48,239 nucleotides of DNA from positions 1 through 48,239 of the forward strand of contig CANQBV010000010.1 in assembly GCA_947589595.1 (NCBI GenBank), read 5' to 3'. The notes beneath the pieces are model-generated. The model did not search any database, was not told where the DNA came from, and saw only the letters and a list, made by a program, of their open reading frames with translations. Numbering within the stretch: position 1 is the first letter of the stretch; every line of letters begins with the position of its first letter. The position numbers and the translations under genes were made by a program. The stretch is from an uncultured Clostridia bacterium. Its GTDB lineage: Bacteria > Bacillota > Clostridia > Oscillospirales > SIG627. Of the stretch, positions 17,981 through 26,290 are shown piece by piece.

Positions 17981-18477
17981 TCTTGGTCTTCCGGTTCTTT
18001 CTCTTTTTCCGGTTCTTTTTCCGATTCTTCTTCCGATTCGTCTGTAAACTGGTTTTCGGCGACTACTTTGAGCTTTTCCACCAGCTTGACCAGAAAATCG
18101 GGGATTGGGACGCCGCTTTGGGCGAGGTTTTCCAAAACGGAGATCAGTTCGTTGATAATCAGCCACATGGTCACAACCAGGCCGATCATACCGTAGATCG
18201 GCAGCTTAAGCCCGACTTTGACAAGAACGGAATCCAAAAGATATTCTACCGTCATCCCCACCGCGACCAATACCAGGCACAGGATCTTTTTCACAATCCC
18301 CTTTAAGCTGGCTTGCGCAGAAACGGTTTTGGTAATCCATGCGCACGCCAAGCCGGTGATATAGTCTGTCGTCATGACTGCGATCAAAATGATCAGCGGA
18401 AGGATCAGCTCCCTGAAATACGTGGCAAGACCTGCCGAGAGAACCGAGAGAAAGACTTTCCACCCGCTCCCTTTCAT
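17968..18477 (-). CDS. phage-type holin (phage_holin_4 / toxin-secretion holin family)
   Basis: A 169-residue membrane protein. Hydrophobic segments run roughly at residues 20-40, 58-78 and 88-110, with LPLIILIAVMTTDYITGLACAWI typical of the clostridial Cph1/TcdE-like holin family (PF05105 type). Holins form pores that release endolysins or, in Clostridioides difficile, help export toxins. The C-terminus is highly charged (SEEESEKEPEKEKEPEDQEK), unusually long for a holin tail. The ATG at 18477-18475 overlaps the stop of the endolysin gene as ATGA. The gene order is endolysin then holin. Confidence 0.88.
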   Translation of the reverse strand: MKGSGWKVFLSVLSAGLATYFRELILPLIILIAVMTTDYITGLACAWITKTVSAQASLKGIVKKILCLVLVAVGMTVEYLLDSVLVKVGLKLPIYGMIGLVVTMWLIINELISVLENLAQSGVPIPDFLVKLVEKLKVVAENQFTDESEEESEKEPEKEKEPEDQEKRG

Positions 18478-19379
18478 TCCGAACCGTTCCCTCTTAGGAA
18501 AAGCCGAAGAATCCACCGAAGAATCCGCAGCAAGCTGTCGTACCAGTGGCTTTTTTTCTTCGGATCTTGTTTTTCCGAGTCCGTTTGGGATGAATCCTCA
18601 GACGGCGGGGTATCCGGTTCCGGATCCTCTGTTTCCGGTTCTTCCGGCGCAGGTTTCGGATCTTTTTTGCCTGTTTCCGGCTCTTCCGGCGCAGGTTCCG
18701 GATCTTTTTTGTCTGTTTCCGGCTCTTCCGGCGCAGGTTCCGGATCTTTTTTGTCCGTTTCCGGCTCTTTCGGCGCAGGTTCCGGATCTTTTTTGTCCGT
18801 TTCCGGTTCTTCCGGCGTGGGGAGAGGCTCTTTTTCTTCTTCCGAGACATATTCGATATACGGCAGTTTGCCATGCTTGGTCCAATTGCGCTGATGATAG
18901 CCCGCGACAGCACGGTTGCAAGCCGTGATCTGCACTTTGTTTTCCCAAGCGGGCGTACATTCAACTGCCAGTCCGTCTCCGATATAAACCCCGATATGCC
19001 CGGACATCCAGACAACTTCGCCCGGAACCAGATTGGAAAAGTCGGTGGAAACGTCGGAGCAGACGCCGATCATGCCCTCCGTCCCGATATCCGGCACGCC
19101 GTTTGCGGCATAGGAGGCGCCGCCGTAGATCTTACCGGGATCGCCGTCCCACCCCCACAGAATGCCTTTGATCAGACAAACGCAGTCGAAACCGAAAGTG
19201 TTGGAATCGGCGGCCTGGATCATAGCCGCGCGCGTAGGATTCGCATTATAGGCATAATTGGTCGTATAGCGTTTTTTGTTGGTATCGTTCATCGGCGCGC
19301 CGAAGCACCCCATCACGTACAGGGTTTTGTATTGGGTTGCCGCTTCCTTTAATTTTTCAACAAAGGTGAGACTGTTCAT
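18474..19379 (-). CDS. NlpC/P60-like cell-wall peptidase (endolysin) with acidic proline-rich repeats
   Basis: A 301-residue protein. Residues 1 to about 176 form an NlpC/P60-type cysteine peptidase domain: Cys66 in FGFDCVCLIKG, His128 in MSGHIGVYIGDG and the following AVECTPAW strand, as in phage peptidoglycan hydrolases. There is no signal peptide, fitting export through the holin encoded next to it. Residues about 185-255 are 14-residue repeats of the type EPETDKKDPEPAPE. The last 25 residues (WYDSLLRILRWILRLFLRG) form a cationic amphipathic helix that could touch membrane or wall. AGGAGG precedes the ATG. No other phage structural gene lies nearby. Confidence 0.85.
   Translation of the reverse strand: MNSLTFVEKLKEAATQYKTLYVMGCFGAPMNDTNKKRYTTNYAYNANPTRAAMIQAADSNTFGFDCVCLIKGILWGWDGDPGKIYGGASYAANGVPDIGTEGMIGVCSDVSTDFSNLVPGEVVWMSGHIGVYIGDGLAVECTPAWENKVQITACNRAVAGYHQRNWTKHGKLPYIEYVSEEEKEPLPTPEEPETDKKDPEPAPKEPETDKKDPEPAPEEPETDKKDPEPAPEEPETGKKDPKPAPEEPETEDPEPDTPPSEDSSQTDSEKQDPKKKSHWYDSLLRILRWILRLFLRGNGSE
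18636..18820 (-). repeat. tandem 42-bp repeats inside the endolysin gene
   Basis: About four consecutive units of 42 bp, each coding 14 residues (EPETDKKDPEPAPE with small changes such as D to G or E to K). The units are nearly identical at the DNA level, so slipped-strand changes in copy number are likely between strains. The reading frame is kept whatever the number of units. Confidence 0.9.
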
Positions 19380-19494
19380 TTTCGCCCTCCTGAAACTCGT
19401 CTTTCATGATTGCCGCGTATCATCCGCAGCAGAGATCCCCGGAGTATGGAAATCTCACTCCTATCATATTCCGCGGCTTTCCGTTCGGTGTCGG

Positions 19495-19537
19495 AACACA
19501 AAAAGAACACCGCGTAGTGCGGTGTTCTTTTTGTGTT
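19495..19537. terminator. bidirectional terminator with a perfect 19-bp stem
   Basis: Arms 19495-19513 and 19519-19537 are perfectly complementary, with a 5-base loop (GTAGT). The stem holds an A run on one side and a T run on the other. The right arm overlaps the stop codon of the metallophosphoesterase-ASCH gene, whose transcripts (minus strand) it should end. The lysis cassette starts about 115 bp further along. Confidence 0.8.
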
Positions 19538-20603
19538 ACTCGTTTCCGAAACGGATGGCAAGGGCTTTTTTTGTTTCGACTCTCTCGCCGTAAAGCTTCC
19601 CCATAAAAGCAACGATCTGGTTGATCTCCCGATCGGGAAAGCCAAGCAGATCGGGAGAAAAGTCGGAGGCAAGCGCTTCGAAATCATCGTAAAGATACAG
19701 CCCCAGTATCTTTTTGAGGAGCCTTTCGCCCGTTTCTTCGTTTTGAAAGGTAATGGAGTCGCCCGGACGGAGCCTTTGGCGTTTTTCATCCCACAGGCGC
19801 ATTTCGATTTTTTTGCCTCCGTTCTTGACCGCGTCAAAATGAGCCGCTTGCAGCTTCATGGAATGGTTCTGCGGCACCGGCTCCGGCTCCTCCGCTACCA
19901 GCACATTGATTTTTCCGCTGCGAATGGTCCAAGCGTCGATGGCGGCCACACCCTCGCCGTAAAAGATACGGCTGTCTTCCCTGTCCCGCGCGGGATCAAA
20001 ATAGGCGCCGAACGCGGCGGGACGGTGGCCGCAGACAATGGTTTTACCGGGAACAAAAAGTTTTCTTCGGACCTGCGCCTGCCATTCGGAATAGCGCGCT
20101 TCGCCCCAAATCGAATACGGCGCAACCCGCCAGTCCTGCCAAAGGCTGCAATCCTTGCCGTCGTATAGAGTAGGAATCCAACCGTGTGTGAAAACAAAAT
20201 GCTCCGTTTCATAATAATCGAGCATTTCGCTCAAAAAGGCGCGCAGCTCTGCCAGCACCTCGGCCTGAAACGAAACCAGTCCGCTGCGGTCAATACTTTC
20301 TTTTCCGAAAAACTCGCCGACGGTCAGCGAAAGGCCGTTATACACATCGTCCACGGTGATGCGGCCGCTTTCGAGAACGTCCTCCAAAAGATCCTCGTGA
20401 TTCCCGCGAAGAAGAATTTTCCGCGGCAGACTTTTTACGAATTCGTACACGGCGCGGTTTTCCCGGCCGCGGTCAAAAAGATCGCCACAGGAAAGAAAGA
20501 CGTGGTTTTCATTTTCCCGGTCAAAACCGGCTTCCCGCAGAGCTTCCTGCAAAAGCGCAGCGTGACCGTGGACGTCCGACACCGCAAAATACTTCCGGTT
20601 CAT
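19536..20603 (-). CDS. metallophosphoesterase-ASCH domain fusion protein
   Basis: A 355-residue protein with two domains. Residues 1 to about 238 are a calcineurin-like (PPP-type) metallophosphoesterase: SDVHGH (Asp10, His12), CGDLFDRG (Asp41), LLRGNHED (Asn68, His69), VFTHGW and CGHRP. This set resembles ApaH/PrpE-like diadenosine-tetraphosphate hydrolases and Ser/Thr phosphatases. Residues about 248-355 (HSMKLQAAHFDAVKNGGKKIEMRLWDEKR ... LRPGDSITF) look like an ASCH domain, a PUA-like fold linked to RNA or nucleotide binding. The start overlaps the MgtC gene stop as TAATG. It is the last gene of a three-gene operon with an antiporter. Confidence 0.82.
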   Translation of the reverse strand: MNRKYFAVSDVHGHAALLQEALREAGFDRENENHVFLSCGDLFDRGRENRAVYEFVKSLPRKILLRGNHEDLLEDVLESGRITVDDVYNGLSLTVGEFFGKESIDRSGLVSFQAEVLAELRAFLSEMLDYYETEHFVFTHGWIPTLYDGKDCSLWQDWRVAPYSIWGEARYSEWQAQVRRKLFVPGKTIVCGHRPAAFGAYFDPARDREDSRIFYGEGVAAIDAWTIRSGKINVLVAEEPEPVPQNHSMKLQAAHFDAVKNGGKKIEMRLWDEKRQRLRPGDSITFQNEETGERLLKKILGLYLYDDFEALASDFSPDLLGFPDREINQIVAFMGKLYGERVETKKALAIRFGNE

Positions 20604-21328
20604 TATCCGTTCATTTCCTCAATGTGATACACATAATCGAGCGTTTTCAGCGCTTCGATGATTTCGGTATGGGTTTTATATTTTTTTAATTCGGCGCTGC
20701 TGATGGAAATGGCGATCGTATAGACGCTCAGGCCGGAATTGACGTAGGCGGGGTTGAGTTCGATATCATCGATGACAAGCCCCAGTTTACGGATGGTCGT
20801 AACAAAATTCTGTAAATAACTTCTGCTGATCAATTCCAGGTGTACCTCGAAATGATTGGAACGGTTTTTGAAATAGGCCTCGATCGCCGGGAAAAAGGAA
20901 AGGCAGCAGATCAGCGCGGTAAATGCGACAAGCGTGACGGTGTAGTACCCGGCGCCGATGGTCATACCGAGGATGCCGCTCGTCCACAAGCCGACCGAGG
21001 TGGTCAGCCCTTTGATCTGATTGCGCGAGGAAAAGAGCATGGAATTGACACTGATAATGGCAACGGCAATGATCGCGGCGGCGGAAAGCAGGTAGCTTTT
21101 GGACTCCGACGTACTGTTGAGAAAAGAATCGAGCATCATGGCCGAGGTAGACGCCAGGGACATCAGGATAAAGGTGCGGAACCCGGCGGAGTGCCGTTTA
21201 TTGGAGCGCTCCCAGCCTATGACGGCGGCGAGCAGCACCGAAAGAAACAGACGGAAAAAAATGGTGGGCAGATTGATTTGAGTGGACCAGGCGCCGAGAA
21301 GGCGGGCAATCGGATCAATGATAGGCAT
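20603..21328 (-). CDS. MgtC/SapB-family membrane protein
   Basis: A 241-residue protein with four or five N-terminal membrane segments (about residues 22-40, 50-66, 80-98, 104-124, 127-146). The family signature is AAVIGWERSNKRHSAGFRTFILMSLAS, with NQIKGLTTSVGLWTSGILGMTIGAG in the middle. The C-terminal cytoplasmic domain (about 160-241) has an ACT-like pattern. MgtC proteins are linked to growth under low magnesium and to control of membrane ATPases. The start lies two bases after the antiporter stop, so the two are translated together. Confidence 0.9.
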   Translation of the reverse strand: MPIIDPIARLLGAWSTQINLPTIFFRLFLSVLLAAVIGWERSNKRHSAGFRTFILMSLASTSAMMLDSFLNSTSESKSYLLSAAAIIAVAIISVNSMLFSSRNQIKGLTTSVGLWTSGILGMTIGAGYYTVTLVAFTALICCLSFFPAIEAYFKNRSNHFEVHLELISRSYLQNFVTTIRKLGLVIDDIELNPAYVNSGLSVYTIAISISSAELKKYKTHTEIIEALKTLDYVYHIEEMNG

Positions 21329-21330
21329 TG

Positions 21331-22785
21331 TTACAAACTCCTGTTCTGAAAATGGCGCTGCCGGCGAGCGTTCACGGCTTCAAAATGCTCCTCGGCGGCG
21401 GCGGTAAAGGCCTGTTCGTTTTCCTCGGTGATCGTACGCGGGGGCAGTTCCTGCTGGATTTTCTGAATGCGCTCGATCAATAGTTCCAGCTGCGTGCGCG
21501 TTTCTCCCTTTTCGTTCACTTCCTCCACCGGCACCAGATCTTCGATCTTGGTGGAATAGGAACCGGAAAGCCATAGCGCCAGCTTGCCGCAGGCGGGACC
21601 GATCAGTTCATACAGCACGCTGGAAGCCAAAACAATGGTTTGCAGCGCGCTGCCGGTTTCTCCGCCGAGCGTACGCGCGCCAAGCGCTGCCAGGCCAATG
21701 GCAACACCGGCCTGCGGAATGAGCGCCAGGCCGAGGAAGTTCCGTACTTTCGCATCTTTTTTCACCCAAAGGCACCCCAAAAAAGCGCCGGCGTATTTTC
21801 CGAGGATGCGAACGATAAAATACAGGACGCCGACAAGCAAAAGCGGTGCGTTTCCTACTGCGCCGGAGGGATGAATGAGCGCGTTCAGGTCGAAAGAAAG
21901 ACCGGAGCGCACAAAAAAGAGCAGCAGGATCGGCGGGCTGAAATAATTGAGCTGCTTAAACAGCTTATCATCGCCGCTGAGATTGATATACACGGTTCCC
22001 ATGCTCATACAGCCCAAAAGCGGTGAAATATCCATCATCGCACAAACACCGCAGAAAGAAAAGAGCAGAGCAATGGCAATGATCAGGCGGTTATCAGTAG
22101 AACGCTTTTTTTGAATAAGAAGCTTCATTAAGAAGCCAAAACCGCCGCCGAGCAGGAAAACGCCGATGTTTTTGGCGATCGGGACAAGCACCCCGGCTAT
22201 GCTGAACCGTTCCCCCGAAGCAGACGCCACTGCCAGAGAAATGGCAATGCTGTATGCCACCAGTCCCACGATATCGTCCAGTGCGACCACCTGCAGGAGG
22301 GTTTCCACAAAATCTCCTTTGGCATTGGTCTGACGGATCGTCATGACCGTAGACGCCGGCGCCGTGGCGGCGGCCAGCGCCGCGAGCACAACGGAAAAGG
22401 CAAGGTTCAGTTTTAAGATACAGAAAGTTAAAAGAAAGACCGCAAGGGAGGCAAGAAGTGATTCCGCCACGGTGATCACAGCCGCCTTCCCCCCGTTTTT
22501 CCTGAGCGAGGAAAGCTGAAAATATTCTCCGGTACTGAACGCGATAAACGCCAGCGCAATATCCGGCAAAAACTCGGTTCCCTGCACAAAGCTCTGCGGG
22601 ATCAGATTCAAACAAAACGGCCCAAGCAAAATACCGGTCAGGATATAGGACGTTACGTTGGGCAGTTTGAGCCGCTTTGTCAAGCGCGTCATAAAAAAGC
22701 CGCCCATGAGCATCCAGGCAATGGAAATAATCGTCGCCGCCACCGGGGACGTCGCGAGATGGCTTTCTTGAAAACTACTGAGCAA
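21331..22785 (-). CDS. Kef-type cation:proton antiporter (CPA2 family)
   Basis: A 484-residue membrane protein with about 12 predicted transmembrane helices. Signatures include LPNVTSYILTGILLGPF, LALAAATAPASTVMTIRQT with VVALDDIVGLVAYSIAI (the Asp-Asp of Na+/H+ exchangers), and LGLALIPQAGVAIGLAALG. Residues about 415-484 form a hydrophilic tail with coiled-coil character (LELLIERIQKIQQEL). The open frame extends 69 codons further upstream, but that part covers the previous operon's terminator. The TTG at 22785-22783 has GGAGG seven bases upstream and is my chosen start. First gene of an operon with mgtC-like and phosphoesterase-ASCH genes. Confidence 0.85.
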   Translation of the reverse strand: MLSSFQESHLATSPVAATIISIAWMLMGGFFMTRLTKRLKLPNVTSYILTGILLGPFCLNLIPQSFVQGTEFLPDIALAFIAFSTGEYFQLSSLRKNGGKAAVITVAESLLASLAVFLLTFCILKLNLAFSVVLAALAAATAPASTVMTIRQTNAKGDFVETLLQVVALDDIVGLVAYSIAISLAVASASGERFSIAGVLVPIAKNIGVFLLGGGFGFLMKLLIQKKRSTDNRLIIAIALLFSFCGVCAMMDISPLLGCMSMGTVYINLSGDDKLFKQLNYFSPPILLLFFVRSGLSFDLNALIHPSGAVGNAPLLLVGVLYFIVRILGKYAGAFLGCLWVKKDAKVRNFLGLALIPQAGVAIGLAALGARTLGGETGSALQTIVLASSVLYELIGPACGKLALWLSGSYSTKIEDLVPVEEVNEKGETRTQLELLIERIQKIQQELPPRTITEENEQAFTAAAEEHFEAVNARRQRHFQNRSL

Positions 22786-22853
22786 AATAATTCCTCCAAA
22801 TAATGAAAAAACTCTTACAAAAGTATATGTCTTACGGCAACCTTTCTTGCAAC

Positions 22854-22887
22854 AAAAACACGGACCCCCCCGGGGATCCGTGTTTTT
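22854..22887 (-). terminator. intrinsic terminator of the zinc-ribbon membrane protein operon
   Basis: Stem of 11 bp (AAAAACACGGA with TCCGTGTTTTT, 22854-22864 and 22877-22887) plus inner C/G pairs, with T-rich tail on the minus strand, about 35 bp after the stop at 22923. Confidence 0.85.
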
Positions 22888-22922
22888 CATACGAATTTCA
22901 GGCCTTTTCAAAAACTGGGTCG

Positions 22923-24050
22923 TTATTTCGGTTGTCCGCACACGGGACAGGCGGGCTGATCTGCGCCGTAGGTGTGTCCGCAGCGTTGGCAAACAACCGT
23001 TTGCGCTTGCATTGCCGGATTCGCCTGAGGAGCAGCGGGATTACCGGGAGTGTACGGCTGACTATAGTTCATACCGTAAAAATTTGCGGGCCGCGCAAAC
23101 GCGCGCATGGCGTTGCGATAGCGGAACAGTACCACGCCAAACAGGACGGTGGCAACGCCGCTGCAAAGCGAGGAAAGAAAAGTGGGGACGCTGAAAAGAA
23201 GCCCCGAAATGCTGTTCAGCGCGGTAATGACGCCTACGATATAGCACATCACACCGACAAAGCCGGAAACCTTATCGGAAGCGATACCGCTGTTCACGGT
23301 ATTTTTCACGGTGTTCAAGGACTGAATGATCTTGGCCAAATACACAATATAGAGAACAAACGCAACAGCCACGACGAACATGATCCCGTACACGATTCCA
23401 AACGCGAAGTCCGGGATCCCGTCGGCATAATTCAGCCCGACAGAAACGCCGAGAAAGGCAATGGCAAACAGGGCGGTGACAATGCTGATAAGAACCAGCG
23501 AAATGATGGTCATGACCTTAGCCACGGTCAGCCCGGCGGATGACATTCCGGAGGCATTCGGTTTTTTGGCGGCCGCATAAATCAGCCACAAACCGACCGC
23601 CATAACGATCGTGGGAGCCGAAGAAAAGAGGATCCCGGCTACGTCCTGCTCCAGTAAGAAATCATATTCATTGAGGAACTGTCTCATTTCATAGCCGAAC
23701 CCGTTTTCCCTGGCAAAATCATACAGGAAAGAAACAAGGGCGTTTGACGGGGCGAACGAAGAGATGATTTCCATTACAAGCGATACGGTAAAAAGAATGA
23801 CCGCCGTTAAAAACACGGGCGAGGCCGCTACCCTTTTAACAGTCCCGATCACGGGATTTTCGGGAACGGGCGCCTGATAGGGAGCGTAGTTCGTATAGGA
23901 ATTTGCAGGCTGGGGCTGAGCCGCATTCGGCGTAAAAGCTTCTGCAGGTTGGGCCTGCGGCTCTCCTTGAGACGCTGCCAGCTTGGCGCCGCAGTTTTTG
24001 CAGAAAGTAGCTTCGTTTTCATTTTGTGCGCCGCAATTGGGACAAAACAT
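22923..24050 (-). CDS. membrane protein with zinc ribbons at both ends
   Basis: A 375-residue protein. Residues 3-20 form a zinc ribbon (CPNC ... CKNC), followed by a Pro/Ala/Gln-rich linker to about residue 68. Then come five or six membrane helices (starting near residues 76, 145, 180, 215, 255 and 285). A second ribbon sits at the very end (CQRCGHTYGADQPACPVC). Zinc-ribbon membrane proteins of this type are common in Clostridia and have no fixed function. It lies 89 bp after a smaller protein of the same architecture and probably shares its promoter. Confidence 0.75.
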   Translation of the reverse strand: MFCPNCGAQNENEATFCKNCGAKLAASQGEPQAQPAEAFTPNAAQPQPANSYTNYAPYQAPVPENPVIGTVKRVAASPVFLTAVILFTVSLVMEIISSFAPSNALVSFLYDFARENGFGYEMRQFLNEYDFLLEQDVAGILFSSAPTIVMAVGLWLIYAAAKKPNASGMSSAGLTVAKVMTIISLVLISIVTALFAIAFLGVSVGLNYADGIPDFAFGIVYGIMFVVAVAFVLYIVYLAKIIQSLNTVKNTVNSGIASDKVSGFVGVMCYIVGVITALNSISGLLFSVPTFLSSLCSGVATVLFGVVLFRYRNAMRAFARPANFYGMNYSQPYTPGNPAAPQANPAMQAQTVVCQRCGHTYGADQPACPVCGQPK

Positions 24051-24139
24051 AATCTTTCTCCTTTCCTACTGAACGATAGAATTGATTTCAAATTGCCGCC
24101 TTTCCCTGACCGGAAAAGTGGCGAGCAAAGTGACGGAAA

Positions 24140-24649
24140 TTATTTTAAAAAGCCGAAGCTTCTGATAATAGCCGGTTCTTTGGCTTTACCGGAGCAAATT
24201 TGGAAGAAGCAAATAATTTTTACAACCCACAAAACAAGAAAAGCGATCACGGCCGCAAGCGGCACGATAACAGTCCAGATCAGCAGAATCGTACAGATTC
24301 CCAATAAAAATTCGATCACAGTGAATTTCAGCGCCTGACGAACGTGAAACGCTACATAAGGCGAGGTACTGCTTGCCAAAAGCGCGATGATGACGCCGAC
24401 GGCGCCGAGAAGATATACCAGCATGGCGATCACTTTATTATCGGAAATATCTTTCGGGTCAAACTCCGCCGTATGATCGTATGGATCATAAACCGGGGAA
24501 AAGTTCGGCTGCGCAGCGAAATTCGGCTGTGTGTTAAAACCGGGATTGGCCTGGCTCTGCTGCTGGTTGGCGGCAAAGGAAAATCCGCATGCCGTGCAAA
24601 AAGCCGCGTTGTCATCAAGCTGGGCGTGACATTGAGGACATACTTTCAT
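24140..24649 (-). CDS. zinc-ribbon membrane protein (DUF4870-like)
   Basis: A 169-residue protein. The N-terminus has a zinc ribbon (CPQCHAQLDDNAAFCTACG, Cys4, Cys7, Cys18, Cys21), followed by a Gln/Asn/Pro-rich linker. Three membrane helices follow with YVAFHVRQALKFTVIEFLLG, the hallmark of DUF4870-like (Tic20-like) proteins. The start follows GAGAGGTAGAGCG. The function is unknown. It has the only perfect consensus promoter in the window, suggesting strong, constant expression. Confidence 0.78.
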   Translation of the reverse strand: MKVCPQCHAQLDDNAAFCTACGFSFAANQQQSQANPGFNTQPNFAAQPNFSPVYDPYDHTAEFDPKDISDNKVIAMLVYLLGAVGVIIALLASSTSPYVAFHVRQALKFTVIEFLLGICTILLIWTVIVPLAAVIAFLVLWVVKIICFFQICSGKAKEPAIIRSFGFLK

Positions 24650-24703
24650 CGCTCTACCTCTCTCTTATTTTATAGAATCGTTCCGATTCCTTTCTTTCAT
24701 AAA

Positions 24704-24732
24704 ATTATAAAAAAACATTCATTTTTTGTCAA
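24704..24732 (-). promoter_or_regulatory. consensus promoter of the zinc-ribbon protein operon
   Basis: Read on the minus strand: -35 TTGACA (24732-24727), a 17-bp spacer, -10 TATAAT (24709-24704), an exact match to the consensus. The leader that follows carries a small hairpin (GAATCG/CGATTC). Confidence 0.92.
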
Positions 24733-24770
24733 GTATTTGCAAAAAAAGGAATGTAAAGTACAAACGGATC

Positions 24771-26258
24771 TCATTCGGTCAGATTGCGAATAACGCGGGC
24801 GAGCTGCCGGACGGTATCGGAAGCGATCATACTGACGGCGCCGATTTCTTTTTCGGCGTATTCCCCCGCTTTGCCGTTTATATACGCAGCGGCGGCAGCG
24901 GCAAGAAGCGGATCGTGGTGATACGCGCAAACAGCGGCCAAAATGCCGGAGAGTACGTCGCCGCTGCCGGCAGTCGCCATGCCGGGAGATCCGGCGTCGA
25001 CAAGAAGGGTTTCTTTCCCGTTGGCGACCACGGTGGCAGGCCCTTTTAAAAGCACCGTTACGCGGTGTTCCCGTGCAAAGGCCTGAGCGGCGGCAATGGG
25101 CGATTCAAGAATCTTCGCGGCGTCACAGCGGCAAAGCCTTGCAAATTCCCCGTTGTGCGGTGTGAGAATGATTTGGCAAAGCGCTTTTTCCAATACGTCC
25201 TTCTCCAAATGAGAAAGTGCGTTCAGCCCGTCTGCATCGATGATCAGCGTGCCGGTAAAGTGCGAAAGCAGCCAGAGGAGCGCTTTTTCCGTTTCCGCAG
25301 AAAGCCCGATTCCCATGCCAAAGGCGATCGTTTTTACTTTGGCCGCCAGCTTTGCAAATTCTTCCTCCCGGAAAACAAAGCTGCCGTCGCAGTCGGAAAG
25401 CGGAAAGAGTGTGCTTTCAAGAATCTGCGGCACCATCGCGGGCAAAAGACTTTTCGGGGCTGCGACCATGGCCACCCCGGCGCCCGCACGCATCGCGGCG
25501 TTTGCCATTGACGCTAAACGAATGGCTCCGCTGTAGGCAAGGGAGCCGCCGATCAGCGCCACGTAGCCGTAGGTGGATTTATTGGAATCATGCCGGCGTG
25601 GGGATAAAACCCGGGCGGCGTCCTTTGCCTCCAGCAAATAAAACGGAGGATCTGCCGGCGCGATGCCGATATCGCAGTTGATTTTTTGTTTCATAACGTC
25701 TTTTGCGCGGTTTAAAAAATGCCCGGGCTGAAACGCCCCGATCGAAACGGTCAAATCGGACACGACGCACACCTCGCCGCGACCGCTGTCTCCATTCAGT
25801 CCGCTGTTGATATCGACAGAAACGACAAAGGCGGAGCTTTGGTTGATTTTTTCGATCACCGTCTTGGCGATCCCCTCCGCGCTGCCCCGGAAGCCGGTGC
25901 CGAAAAGGCAATCCGCAAGGGTGGCGAAGTCGCTGAAATCGGTTTCTTCCCCGCAGAGCTGCACCGGGATCTTCTTTTGCACGCAGCGGTCGTAATAATA
26001 CTTCCCGTCCGCGGAAAACCGTTCCGAAAGCAAAAACAGCGTGCAGGAAAGACCGCTTTCCTGCAAAAGAGACGCCAGAACAAAGCCGTCTCCGCCATTG
26101 TTGCCGCTGCCGCACACCACCGCCACAGGCTCTTTCCAAGGCGCGGCGCGAAACACCGCTTCGCCTGCGCGGCGCATCAGTTCCCGAGAAGGAACGGATT
26201 TTGCAATGGTTTCGGCGTCGCTTTTACGCATATTATCTATCGACAGAATGGGGATCAT
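24771..26258 (-). CDS. nnr: bifunctional NAD(P)H-hydrate epimerase / ADP-dependent dehydratase
   Basis: A 495-residue metabolite-repair enzyme that restores NADH and NADPH from their hydrated forms. The N-terminal epimerase domain (to about residue 210) shows the family start SIDNMRKSDAETIA, VVCGSGNNGGDGFVLA and VSVDINSGLNGDSG. The C-terminal kinase-like dehydratase domain shows GYVALIGGSLAYSGAIRLA, LIIDADGLNAL, ILTPHNGEFARL, VLLKGPATVVA and GSPGMATAGSGDVLSG, whose Asp is catalytic. It follows the ABC exporter genes by 32 bp and probably is read from their promoter. Confidence 0.95.
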   Translation of the reverse strand: MIPILSIDNMRKSDAETIAKSVPSRELMRRAGEAVFRAAPWKEPVAVVCGSGNNGGDGFVLASLLQESGLSCTLFLLSERFSADGKYYYDRCVQKKIPVQLCGEETDFSDFATLADCLFGTGFRGSAEGIAKTVIEKINQSSAFVVSVDINSGLNGDSGRGEVCVVSDLTVSIGAFQPGHFLNRAKDVMKQKINCDIGIAPADPPFYLLEAKDAARVLSPRRHDSNKSTYGYVALIGGSLAYSGAIRLASMANAAMRAGAGVAMVAAPKSLLPAMVPQILESTLFPLSDCDGSFVFREEEFAKLAAKVKTIAFGMGIGLSAETEKALLWLLSHFTGTLIIDADGLNALSHLEKDVLEKALCQIILTPHNGEFARLCRCDAAKILESPIAAAQAFAREHRVTVLLKGPATVVANGKETLLVDAGSPGMATAGSGDVLSGILAAVCAYHHDPLLAAAAAAYINGKAGEYAEKEIGAVSMIASDTVRQLARVIRNLTE

Positions 26259-26290
26259 CTTTCTTTTCCTTTTTTTCCTTTTTATGCTTT

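Noticed and set aside
18636-18820. Regular repeats that might suggest a CRISPR array
   Set aside because: The 42-bp units are contiguous, without spacers, and keep one reading frame inside the lysin gene.
19495-19537. 19-bp perfect inverted repeat as a transposon end or MITE
   Set aside because: Only a 5-base loop separates the arms, and its position at a gene end with A and T tracts fits a bidirectional terminator.
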